From: Novosphingobium sp. ST904
Lineage (GTDB): Bacteria; Pseudomonadota; Alphaproteobacteria; Sphingomonadales; Sphingomonadaceae
DNA length: 64,000 nucleotides
Direction: 5' to 3'
Assembly (NCBI RefSeq): GCF_001298105.1
Contig: NZ_LGJH01000163.1
Location: 109,728-173,727 of the forward strand
Numbering within the stretch: the stretch's first letter is position 1; every line of letters starts with the position of its first letter. Shown here in pieces: positions 47,805 through 55,970 of this stretch. The notes under the pieces are model-generated. The model was not told the DNA's origin, made no database searches, and worked only from the letters and a program-made list of their open reading frames with translations. The translations under genes were made by a program, and so were the position numbers.

Positions 47805-49000
47805 TGTCCACTCCAGATGCGCGCATGGAGCGGATTGAAGCCCATGCGGTAAACGAGGTCGGCCGGGCGCTCGATGTCCCAGATCGCAAGGTCGCAGGCC
47901 TTGCCGGGTTCGAGCGTGCCGAGCCGGTGGGAAAGGCCCAGCGCCTGCGCCGCGTTACGCGTCACGGCGGCGAGGCATTCGGGCACGGTGAGGCGGAACA
48001 GGGTTGCGCCCATGTTCATCGCCAGCAGCAGCGAGGTGAGGGGCGACGTGCCGGGATTGCAGTCCGTCGCCAGCGCGATCGGCACGCCGGCTGCGCGCAG
48101 GGCGGCGACCGGCGGCAGCACGGTTTCGCGGCAGAAATAGTAGGCGCCAGGCAGCAGCGTGGCGACGGTGCCGGAAGCGGCCATGGCGGCCACGCCTTCG
48201 CTATCGAGATGTTCGAGATGATCCGCCGAAAGCGCGCCGTGGTGGGCGGCCAGGGCGCTGCCGTGGAGGTTGGAGAGCTGCTCCGCATGGAGCTTCACCG
48301 GCAGGCCATGCGCTTTGGCGGCGACGAAAAGGCGCTCGGTCTGCTCGGGCGAGAAGCCGATGCCCTCGCAGAAGGCGTCCACCGCATCGGCAAGGCCCGC
48401 CTGTGCGACGGCGGGCAGCATGACCTCGCAGATGTGGCCGATATAGCCCTCCGCATCGCCCGCGAACTCAGGAGGTAGCGCATGGGCGCCGAGGAAGGTG
48501 GTGACGATCCGCACGGGGCGGAGTTCGCCCAGCCGCCGCGCGGCGCGCAGCATCTTGAGCTCGCTGGCAAGGTCGAGGCCGTAGCCGGACTTCACTTCGA
48601 CGGTGGTAACGCCTTCCGAAATCAGCGCGTCGAGGCGGGGCAGGGCGGAGGCGACCAGTTCGTCCTCGCTGGCGGCGCGCGTGGCCTTCATGGTCGAGAC
48701 GATGCCGCCCCCGGCGCGGGCGATTTCCTCATAGGAAGCGCCTTCCAGCCTCAGTTCGAACTCGCGCGAGCGGTCTGCGCCGAAGACGAGATGGGTGTGG
48801 CAATCGATCAGGCCGGGCGTGATCCAGCGGCCCGCGCAGTCGATCGTTTCGGCGGCGTCGAATGGGGGAGCCCCGGCTTCGGGACCGGCGTACAAGATCG
48901 CGCCGTCCTGCGATGCGACGAGGCCGTTCTCGACCAGTCCGAGTCCCTCGCCCGCCATCGTTGCCAAACGGGCATGTTTCCAGAGCCTGTCGCAGCGCAT
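47801..49000 (-). CDS. hutI: Imidazolonepropionase
   Basis: The 399-residue amidohydrolase has the metal-binding LIDCHTHLVFGADRSREFELRL, the KSGYGLDLASELKML strand, and the later LATDCNPGTSPLTSLLLAMNMG. It opens the imidazolone ring to give N-formimino-glutamate in the cytosol. It is the first gene of the minus-strand group hutI-hutH-hutG-hutU and diverges from hutF across an 86-bp control region containing a HutC-like operator. Confidence 0.98.
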   Translation of the reverse strand: MRCDRLWKHARLATMAGEGLGLVENGLVASQDGAILYAGPEAGAPPFDAAETIDCAGRWITPGLIDCHTHLVFGADRSREFELRLEGASYEEIARAGGGIVSTMKATRAASEDELVASALPRLDALISEGVTTVEVKSGYGLDLASELKMLRAARRLGELRPVRIVTTFLGAHALPPEFAGDAEGYIGHICEVMLPAVAQAGLADAVDAFCEGIGFSPEQTERLFVAAKAHGLPVKLHAEQLSNLHGSALAAHHGALSADHLEHLDSEGVAAMAASGTVATLLPGAYYFCRETVLPPVAALRAAGVPIALATDCNPGTSPLTSLLLAMNMGATLFRLTVPECLAAVTRNAAQALGLSHRLGTLEPGKACDLAIWDIERPADLVYRMGFNPLHARIWSGQ

Positions 49001-49051
49001 GACGAGTCGATCCTCCTTGGTTGCCCCGGTTATTGCATCGGTCGTTTTTAA

Positions 49052-49061
49052 TGTATAGACA
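49052..49061. promoter_or_regulatory. Candidate HutC operator in the hutI-hutF divergent promoter region
   Basis: TGTATAGACA is a near-palindrome inside an AT-rich stretch (TTTTTAATGTATAGACAAAA). It resembles the TGTATATACA-like sites bound by HutC repressors in other proteobacteria. It lies between two divergent hut units and the cognate hutC follows hutF. Confidence 0.65.
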
Positions 49062-49086
49062 AAATAGCGAAGGAGCTACGAAAGCG

Positions 49087-50475
49087 ATGTCCGACCTTTC
49101 TCCCCGTGCGATCTTTGCCGACCTCGCCCTGCTGGAGGACGGCTGGGCCGCAGACGTGCGGATCATACTCCGGCAGGGGCGAATTTCCGGCATCGAGCGC
49201 GATACGGCGGTGCGCGCGGGCGACGAGCGCCATGGCTGCGTCATCCCTGCACTGGGCAACCTCCATAGCCACGCCTTCCAGCGCGGCATGGCCGGTCTTG
49301 CGGAGCGGCGCGGCCATAGTGACGACAGCTTCTGGACCTGGCGCGAGGTCATGTATCGCTTCCTCGACCGGATGACGCCGGACGATCTCCATGCGGTGGC
49401 GGCGATGGCCTATCTGGAGATGCTGGAAAGCGGCTTTGCCCGCGTCGGCGAGTTTCATTATCTCCATCACGCGCCGGATGGGCGGGCCTATGCCGACCCG
49501 GCGGAAATGAGCGTCGCCATTGCCCGCGCGGCGGCGGAAACGGGCATCGGCCTCACCCTGCTGCCGGTGTTCTACGCCCATTCCGGCTTCGGCGCGCTGC
49601 CGCCGAGCGAGGGGCAGCGGCGCTTCCTCCACGACCTCGACGGTTTCGCCCGCTTGCTCGAAGGTGCGGGCGGCGCCCTTGCCGGACTGGACGAGGCAGT
49701 GCTCGGTCTCGCCCCGCACAGCTTGCGGGCGGTTTCGCCAGAGCAGCTCGCGGCGCTCGAAAGTATGGCCGGGGCCGGGGCTGGTGCCGGCGCGGGGCCG
49801 ATCCACATCCACATCGCCGAGCAGGTCCGCGAAGTGGAGGACTGCCTTGCCTGGAGCGGTCGGCGTCCGGTCGAATGGCTGCTCGACCATGCGGCCGTGG
49901 ACAGGCGCTGGTGCCTCGTTCACGCCACGCACATGACGCAGGGCGAGGCCCGCGCCGTGGCCCGCAGCGGCGCCGTGGCGGGGCTTTGCCCGATCACCGA
50001 GGCCAACCTGGGCGACGGTCTGTTCCCCGCCGGGGAGTTCCTTGCCGAAGGCGGCGTCTATGGCATCGGCAGCGACTCGAACGTGCTGATCGATGCGGCC
50101 GAGGAATTGCGCCTGCTGGAATATGGCCAGCGGCTCACCCGGCGCGGCCGCAATCTGCTGGCGGATGCTGCCACGCCTTCCACGGGCGAGGCGGTCTGGC
50201 GGCGTGCGCTGGACGGCGGCGGGCAGGCGCTCGGCGCAAAGGGCGGGCTTTCCATCGGCTTGGCCTTCGACGCGCTCTCGCTCGACCTCGGCCATCCGTC
50301 ACTGGCGGCGCGCGGGGCTGATCGCCTGCTCGACGGGCTGGTTTTCGCCGCGGGGCGGAGCGCGGTGGATTGCGTCTGGCGCTTCGGCGCACAGGTGGTA
50401 AGCGGTGGCCGACATCATGCACGGGACGGGGTCGTCCGGCGCTATACAGAGACGTTGAACAGGCTGATCGGGTGA
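49087..50475 (+). CDS. hutF: Formimidoylglutamate deiminase
   Basis: The 462-residue amidohydrolase has PALGNLHSHAFQRGMAGLAE at the metal site, HIHIAEQVREVEDC, LVHATHMTQGEARAVARSG and GIGSDSNVLIDAAEELRLLE, as in HutF. It converts N-formimino-glutamate to N-formylglutamate plus ammonia, feeding HutG. The start at 49087 lies after a GAAGGAG site, at a slightly long spacing. The stop overlaps the hutC start (GTGA). Confidence 0.96.
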   Translation: MSDLSPRAIFADLALLEDGWAADVRIILRQGRISGIERDTAVRAGDERHGCVIPALGNLHSHAFQRGMAGLAERRGHSDDSFWTWREVMYRFLDRMTPDDLHAVAAMAYLEMLESGFARVGEFHYLHHAPDGRAYADPAEMSVAIARAAAETGIGLTLLPVFYAHSGFGALPPSEGQRRFLHDLDGFARLLEGAGGALAGLDEAVLGLAPHSLRAVSPEQLAALESMAGAGAGAGAGPIHIHIAEQVREVEDCLAWSGRRPVEWLLDHAAVDRRWCLVHATHMTQGEARAVARSGAVAGLCPITEANLGDGLFPAGEFLAEGGVYGIGSDSNVLIDAAEELRLLEYGQRLTRRGRNLLADAATPSTGEAVWRRALDGGGQALGAKGGLSIGLAFDALSLDLGHPSLAARGADRLLDGLVFAAGRSAVDCVWRFGAQVVSGGRHHARDGVVRRYTETLNRLIG

Positions 50476-51193
50476 ACACACCGCTCCACGAACGCATCCG
50501 TCTGGATTTCGAAACGCGCATCCTGTCCGGCGCGCTCGCACCCGGCGCGCGCTGCCGACCGAGCAGGAGCTGATGGAACTCTATCGCTGCGCACGGATGA
50601 CGGTGAACAAGGCGCTGTCCGCACTGGCGACGGCGGGGCTGGTGGACCGCCGCAAGAAAGCCGGCACTTTCGTCGCCCGGCCACGCGTGCATTCGATGGC
50701 GATGGATATCCCGGATCTCGGCGCCCAGGTGGCGGAGCGCGGACAGGCTTATCGCTTCGACCTCTCGCTGCGCCGCGAAATGCGCGCGACACAGGCGCGG
50801 CTGGAGTGGAAGGTGGACATTTCGGTGCCGCTGCTCGAACTGGAAGGCATACACTTCGCCGATGGCGCGCCGTTCGCGCTGGAGCACCGCTTCGTGAACG
50901 TCGCCGCCGTTTCCGAGATACTGGACGCCGATTTCACCGGCTCCTCGCCCGGCACATGGCTGCTGGAGCACGTCCCCTGGACCGAGGCCGATGCCCGGAT
51001 CACCGCAACCGGGGCCAGTGCGGCAGAGGCGCGGTTGCTGGCCGTCGAACCAGGAGCGCCCTGCCTTTGCGTGGAGCGCAAGACCTGGCGCGGCCTCGAG
51101 CCGATCACTTATGTGCGCCAGCAGTTCGTCGCCGGTGCCTATGAACTGACGGCACATTTCGGACCGGGCGCGTCGGCGCGCCGCGAGGCCTGA
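50472..51193 (+). CDS. hutC: HutC, GntR-family repressor of histidine utilisation (apparent frameshift)
   Basis: The repaired protein has 240 residues: an N-terminal GntR winged helix (TPLHERIRLDFETRILSGAL, then LPTEQELMELYRCARMTVNKALSAL, split here) and a C-terminal UTRA ligand domain with PLLELEGIHFADGAPFALEHR and ERKTWRGLEPITYVRQQF. The frame breaks near 50550; restoring one G (CGGCTGCCG) joins ARLPTEQE. The start is GTG at 50472, overlapping the hutF stop. HutC represses hut genes and is released by urocanate in the known systems. Confidence 0.9.
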
Positions 51194-51715
51194 AAGATCC
51201 ATGCCGCCTCGCACAACAGACCTGTCGGATGCTTCCTTGAGATGCCTCAGTTCAGCGCAGGTCCCGGCGGGGCGTTGAGGAGGGCTTGCTGGTGGAATGA
51301 GAGGCCTCACTGGGGCCGCTTCTCGCCACGACGTTGCGCCACCAACTGCAAAAGCCTCTCGATGTTCGGAACGGCCTGTGTCACGGGCTGGTCGGCATTT
51401 CGGCGGCAACTGAACAGCAGCAAGCCACCTTGCGATGGGAAATCAATGGCGAGAGCCATGGGATTTCTTGGGATGATCTACAGGAGCCGTTAGGGTGGCT
51501 TTCAAGACTGCCCCGCGCCGTTTCGGTTATCTCGACTCCGTCGCTGGCGCGCGCCGGAAACAGGGCCATAAACAGCGCCGAAAACAGAGCTTGGTGGCGA
51601 TCAGAGTTCTCACTGAATGTGTCCGAACCATGAGACTGCTGCTATAACTGTGCCGGTCTCCGCCTCCTCGTGAGGGGAGGAGGAGCGAGGTCGAAACCGG
51701 TATCGGGGGCGCAGT
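51194..51715. other. Geneless region after hutC
   Basis: These 522 bp hold no reading frame with protein-like composition; the short open frames in all six frames look like random GC-rich translation. No tRNA, repeat or hairpin with a T run was recognised, apart from a short GAGGGGAGG-containing purine run near 51672. It may contain decayed sequence between hutC and the SnoaL-like gene. Confidence 0.45.
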
Positions 51716-52183
51716 TCACGCCTGGCCTTTGCTCTGTGGCGGAGCTTTGGAAGTTGGCCAGACGACATCCAGCTGGCTGTGGGTGATGCGCCAAGCGCCG
51801 TCGATGCGCCGATACTCGTCCGCATAGAGGCCCAGCAGAAGCAGGGGATTGGGATCGGACTTGGAGGCTGTCTCGAAGTCGATGAGATAACAGGAGCCGG
51901 TCGCACTGTCCGGGCCGGTCAGCTCAATCAGGTGGTTGGCGATGGGGTGCATGAAGGGATAGTGGTCCCGCCGGTCGCGATCGAACAGAGCATAGGCATC
52001 CTTGAGCCCGGCCTTGATCGCCTCGAGCCCTTCCATCCGCCCCACCGTCACTTCGACCACCGCATTGGCGGCAAACACCTGGTCGAGAGCGTCGATCCGG
52101 TTTCCGTCGAGAAGATGCGAATAGCGGATACGCAGGTTGCGAATCTCGTCTTTGTCGATCAAGGCTTGGATCTTGTCTTGCAT
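51716..52183 (-). CDS. SnoaL/NTF2-like fold protein
   Basis: The 155-residue protein begins MQDKIQALIDKDEIRNLRIRY and continues with LDQVFAANAVVEVT, YPFMHPIANHLIEL, ATGSCYLIDF and WRITHSQLDVVWP, the pattern of SnoaL_4-type NTF2-like proteins (alpha+beta cone). Members are small enzymes or dehydratase-like binding proteins of diverse function, so no substrate can be given. The frame stays open upstream through a tandem repeat and a MITE-like element; the first residues matching the family start at 52183, so that ATG is used. It is isolated from the surrounding operons. Confidence 0.8.
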   Translation of the reverse strand: MQDKIQALIDKDEIRNLRIRYSHLLDGNRIDALDQVFAANAVVEVTVGRMEGLEAIKAGLKDAYALFDRDRRDHYPFMHPIANHLIELTGPDSATGSCYLIDFETASKSDPNPLLLLGLYADEYRRIDGAWRITHSQLDVVWPTSKAPPQSKGQA

Positions 52184-52211
52184 GTTTTCGTACACCTTGT
52201 CGTAAGGATCA

Positions 52212-52256
52212 GGCTGGCCCGAGAGGCTGGCCCGAGAGGCTGGCCCGAGAGGCTGG
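52212..52256 (+). repeat. 13-bp tandem repeat, three and a half copies
   Basis: GGCTGGCCCGAGA is repeated exactly three times (52212-52250), followed by a partial copy GGCTGG. It lies just upstream of the SnoaL-like gene. Confidence 0.85.
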
Positions 52257-52356
52257 ATCGTGGGGAGAGGTTCGCGAACGTCGTCGCGAACGGCGAGGCA
52301 AAGCGAGGACGGCAGGCTGAGGCGCAGCGACGCGGTGTCGCCTGCCTGCTCCCGGT

Positions 52357-52624
52357 TAGGTCGTAAACTCATAAACGGCACCATCGAGGTTTGAGGCAAA
52401 ATGGCTCAGTGCCAGGAGGGAGGGCGATGGAATATGTCGATATTTCAAGCCTTCCCGACGCAGCGATGGGCCATTTTGGTCAAATCCCGAAGGGACGTCC
52501 AAATGGCTTCCATCTCGAACCGAAGCTGCCTTGGACGGGCAACCAGCCCGCCCGGCGGCACCTTCGGCCCGAGCTGTTCGCCATTTGGGCGCCTCGATGG
52601 TGCCGTTTATGAGTTTACGACCTA
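52357..52624. mobile_element. MITE-like non-autonomous element with perfect 31-bp inverted repeats
   Basis: Positions 52357-52389 and 52592-52624 are perfect inverted copies of each other (33 bp, including a TA at each outer end); they begin TAGGTCGTAAACTCATAAAC. The TA at both outer ends fits a TA target duplication of the IS630/Tc1 or IS5-IS427 type. The 200 bp between them contain no transposase frame but have internal palindromic CCATTTTGG / CCAAATGGC motifs (about 52469-52510). The element is about 264 bp and lies between the SnoaL-like gene and the macB-like permease gene. Confidence 0.75.
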
Positions 52625-52681
52625 GTCGGCGTGGACGAATTCGGCGTAACCCACGATCAATCCGCGGATCGGCTGAAGTTC

Positions 52682-53890
52682 CTATTCGTGACGAAGGGCG
52701 TCGATGGGATTGAGACTGGCCGCGCGCCGGGCCGGGAAATAGCCGAAGACGACACCGATCACCGCCGAAACCACAAAGGCCCCCAGGTTGACCGCCGGAT
52801 CGAATATCCAGGGCAGCTCCATCAGCGGCGTCGCCACGCCCACCACGAGTTGAGCAAGCAGCAGTCCGATCAGCCCGCCCAGGCACGACAGCACGACCGC
52901 CTCCACCAGAAACTGCATCAGCACCTCGTTCGCCACCGCTCCGATGGCGAGGCGGATGCCGATCTCGCGGGTACGCTCCGTCACCGAGACCAGCATGATG
53001 TTCATGATGCCGATCCCGCCCACCACCAGGCTGATCGCGGCTACCGCCGCCACGATCTGGGTGAGCATCGTCGTCGTCTGGGTCAGCGTATCGGAAATCT
53101 GCTTGGTGTCGAAGATGTTGAAATCGTCGTCCTTGCCTTCCGTGATGTGGCGGCGCTCGCGCAGGAGGGTGGTGAGGGTCGTCTGGACCTGCTCGGTGGA
53201 ATAGTTGCCGTCCACCCCGACGAGGATCGTGCGGATCGAAGTCGTGCCGAGGAAGCGGCGCTGCACCGTCTTGATCGGCATGATGACGATATCGTCCTGG
53301 TCGCCGCCGAAACCCGCCTGTCCCTTGGTCGTCAGCAGCCCGATGACATCGCAGGATACATCGCCGATGCGGAAACGCTTGCCGATAGGATCGGCGCCGC
53401 GAAACAGGTTGGTGCTTACCGTGGTGCCGATGATGCAGACCGACTTGCCGGCGCTTTCCTCATCCCCGGTGAACAGGCGGCCCGATTGCAGCGGCCAGGG
53501 CTGGATCCGGAAGTAGTCGGAAGTGGTGCCGTTGATCGTCGTCGACCAGTTGGCGCCCTCGTAGATAGCAGTGCCGCTCGACGAAGCCTGCGGGGCCACG
53601 GCCGTGACGCCGCCCACCTGCTGGCGGATGGCGACGATGTCGGATGGGTCGAAATCGCGCGGCGAAGGGCCTCCCCCGCCGCGCCCGAAACCCTGACCGG
53701 GGCGGACCTGAAGAATATTGGTGCCGAGAGCGGCGATCTGCTGGGTTACCGCCGCCGTGGTCGCCTTGCCCAGCGTCACCATCGAGACAACGGCCGCCAC
53801 GCCGATGACGATCCCCAGCATGGTCAGCAGGGATCGCAGAACGTGGCGCCGGATCGAGCGCAGCGCGAGAAGGAAGATCGTGCCCAGCAT
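52682..53890 (-). CDS. MacB-like ABC transporter permease
   Basis: The 402-residue protein has the FtsX/MacB layout: a first helix with SLLTMLGIVIGVAAVVSMVTLG, a large periplasmic MacB_PCD domain (about residues 45-240), then three C-terminal helices with VGGIGIMNIMLVSVTERTREIGIRLAIGA and FGYFPARRAASLNPIDALRHE. It pairs with the ATPase encoded just upstream, whose stop overlaps its ATG by one base, giving a split version of the usually fused MacB. It transmits ATPase motion to the periplasm to expel substrates through the adaptor and channel. Confidence 0.94.
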   Translation of the reverse strand: MLGTIFLLALRSIRRHVLRSLLTMLGIVIGVAAVVSMVTLGKATTAAVTQQIAALGTNILQVRPGQGFGRGGGGPSPRDFDPSDIVAIRQQVGGVTAVAPQASSSGTAIYEGANWSTTINGTTSDYFRIQPWPLQSGRLFTGDEESAGKSVCIIGTTVSTNLFRGADPIGKRFRIGDVSCDVIGLLTTKGQAGFGGDQDDIVIMPIKTVQRRFLGTTSIRTILVGVDGNYSTEQVQTTLTTLLRERRHITEGKDDDFNIFDTKQISDTLTQTTTMLTQIVAAVAAISLVVGGIGIMNIMLVSVTERTREIGIRLAIGAVANEVLMQFLVEAVVLSCLGGLIGLLLAQLVVGVATPLMELPWIFDPAVNLGAFVVSAVIGVVFGYFPARRAASLNPIDALRHE

Positions 53891-54636
53891 CAGCCGATAT
53901 CCCCGGAATGCGCTGAAGCCGGAGCCGGAGCCGCAGCACCGTTGCCCTGGTCGATCCGGTCTATCAGACCATCCTTGAAGTGGACGATCCGCCGCGCATA
54001 CTCGGCCATGTCCGGCTCATGGGTGACCATCAGCACGGTAATCCCGGAATCGCGATTGAGCACGGAAAGAAACTCCATGATCTCGACCGAGCGCTGGCTG
54101 TCGAGGTTGCCGGTCGGCTCATCGGCCAGCAGGACTTCCGGATTGGTGACGATGGCGCGGGCAATGGCGACGCGCTGCTGCTGCCCGCCGGAAAGTTCGC
54201 CCGGCGTATGGCCCGCCCAATCGGCAAGCCCCACCTTGTCCAGCGCGGCCATGGCCTCCTTGCGCCGGTCTTGCTTGCTGTCGCCGCGGTAGAGCAGCGG
54301 AAGTTCCACATTCTCCAGCGCGGAAGTGCGCGCCAGCAGGTTGAAGCCCTGGAACACGAAGCCGAGGTACTTGCGCCGCAGGAGCGCGCGCTGGTCCCGG
54401 TCGAGTTTTTCGACGTGGTGGCCATGGAACAGGAATTGGCCGGCGGTAGAAACGTCGAGGCAGCCCAGGATGTTCATCATCGTCGACTTGCCCGAACCGG
54501 ACGGCCCCATGACCGCCACGAAATCACCCGACATGATATCGAGATCGACGCCCTTGAGTGCACGGAAAGCCGTCTCCCCGGTGCCGAACACCTTGGTGAT
54601 CCCGCGCAGCGAAATGATGGGCGAGGTGCCGGCCAT
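53890..54636 (-). CDS. MacB/LolD-type ABC transporter ATPase
   Basis: The 248-residue ATPase has Walker A GPSGSGKSTMMNILG, Q-loop VFQGFNLL, signature LSGGQQQR, Walker B VLLADEPTGNLD and H-loop VTHEPD, all intact. The start at 54636 (MAGTSPIISLRG) has a GAGG site; an upstream ATG at 54666 would overlap the adaptor gene. It energises the MacB-like permease and sits between adaptor and permease genes. Confidence 0.95.
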   Translation of the reverse strand: MAGTSPIISLRGITKVFGTGETAFRALKGVDLDIMSGDFVAVMGPSGSGKSTMMNILGCLDVSTAGQFLFHGHHVEKLDRDQRALLRRKYLGFVFQGFNLLARTSALENVELPLLYRGDSKQDRRKEAMAALDKVGLADWAGHTPGELSGGQQQRVAIARAIVTNPEVLLADEPTGNLDSQRSVEIMEFLSVLNRDSGITVLMVTHEPDMAEYARRIVHFKDGLIDRIDQGNGAAAPAPASAHSGDIG

Positions 54637-54646
54637 GCGCCCCGCC

Positions 54647-55969
54647 TCAGCTTCCGGCTGTGGCAAGCTGGCCGGTCACGACCTGCATGCCGGGCCTCAG
54701 ATCGCCGGACACCACCTCGGTCTGCTGGCCGTTGGTGCTGCCGGTAACGATCTGGATCGCCTGCGGCGTTCCGTCGGCGCCGAGCACGTAGATGGTCTGG
54801 CGCGTGCCCCGGTCAAGCGTCGCGCTCTTGGCCGCGCGCTGGCCGCGGCGCGGCGGGCGGAAGCTGATCGCCGCGGTCACGCCGCCGCCCTTCTTCTTGG
54901 CCGCGGCCTGCGGGGTGAAGGATAGCGCGGCATTGGGGATCAGCAGGACGTCGTTCTTGTCCGAAGTGACGATATCGGCCGTGGCGGTCATGCCGGGGCG
55001 CAGCTTGAAATCGGCATTGGCGACGGAAAGGTCCGCCGCATAGGACACGACCTGTCCGCTGGTGCTGGTCGTGCTTGTCGAGGAACTGGATGAACTTGCC
55101 GAGGAGGCGGTGAGGTTGGACGCGATCTCGACACGGGTGATCTTCGCGGGGAAAGATTTTCCGGGGAAGGCATCCACCGTGAAAGTGGCGCTCTGGCCTT
55201 CCTCCACGGTGCCCACATCGGCTTCGTCTATCGCGACTTCCAGCTTCATTTCGCTGAGATCCTCAGCGATCACGAAGAGCGTGGGGGTGTTGAAAGAGGA
55301 AGCGACGGTCTGGCCGGGATCGACCTGCCGGGCCAGCACCACGCCCGAAACCGGAGACACGATCATCGCGCGGGCGCGCTGTGTCTGGTTCTGCGCCAAT
55401 GACGCTTCGGCAGCGAGCACGTTGGCCTGCGAGGTCTTGAGTGCTGCGGCGGCACGCTGCATGTCGGCGCGGCCCGCCTGAAGTTCGGTCTTCGAGGGAA
55501 CCTTGCCGCCGGACAGCCGCGAGACTTCCTCGAGGCGGGCAAGCTGGGCCTGCGATTCCGCCAGCGTCGCCCTCGCCTGGTCCACCTGGGCGCGGTTTGC
55601 CGCGAGTTGCGCCTGGCTTTGGCGGATCTGATCCTCGATCTGCTCGGGATCGATCTCGGCAAGCACCTGCCCGGCCTTGACCCTGTCGTTCACGTCCACC
55701 AGCACCTTGGTGACGAGGCCGGAAAGCTGCGAACCCACCGTCACCTGATTGGTTGGAGCCAGTTTTCCGGTGGCCGAGACGCTGGTGACGAGGCGCCCTT
55801 TCTCCGCCTTGGTGGTGGCGTAGGCCTGTGGCTCAGTGCCACCGAAGCACCGCACAAGCAGCACTGAAAGCGACACAAGCACCACCAGGCCGGTCCAGAA
55901 CACCCATTTGCGCTGCCAGACCGGTTTCTTGTCCGCTCCGAGGAATTCGTCGAGTTTTTCGTCGGCCAT
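54647..55969 (-). CDS. MacA-like membrane-fusion adaptor (HlyD/RND-type)
   Basis: The 440-residue protein has one membrane helix near the N-terminus (WVFWTGLVVLVSLSVLLV), the lipoyl halves TNQVTVGSQLSGLVTKVLVDVND and ARAMIVSPVSGVVLARQVDPG, a coiled coil between them (about residues 95-200) and a beta-barrel region (FTVDAFPGKSFPAKITRVE). A Ser/Thr run lies at about 285-300. It starts one base after the channel gene stop. It links the permease to the outer-membrane channel. Confidence 0.94.
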   Translation of the reverse strand: MADEKLDEFLGADKKPVWQRKWVFWTGLVVLVSLSVLLVRCFGGTEPQAYATTKAEKGRLVTSVSATGKLAPTNQVTVGSQLSGLVTKVLVDVNDRVKAGQVLAEIDPEQIEDQIRQSQAQLAANRAQVDQARATLAESQAQLARLEEVSRLSGGKVPSKTELQAGRADMQRAAAALKTSQANVLAAEASLAQNQTQRARAMIVSPVSGVVLARQVDPGQTVASSFNTPTLFVIAEDLSEMKLEVAIDEADVGTVEEGQSATFTVDAFPGKSFPAKITRVEIASNLTASSASSSSSSTSTTSTSGQVVSYAADLSVANADFKLRPGMTATADIVTSDKNDVLLIPNAALSFTPQAAAKKKGGGVTAAISFRPPRRGQRAAKSATLDRGTRQTIYVLGADGTPQAIQIVTGSTNGQQTEVVSGDLRPGMQVVTGQLATAGS

Positions 55970-55970
55970 C

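Noticed and set aside
51194..51715. Remnant of a transposase gene.
   Set aside because: No translated segment in any frame resembles a known transposase motif by eye, so the claim cannot be supported.
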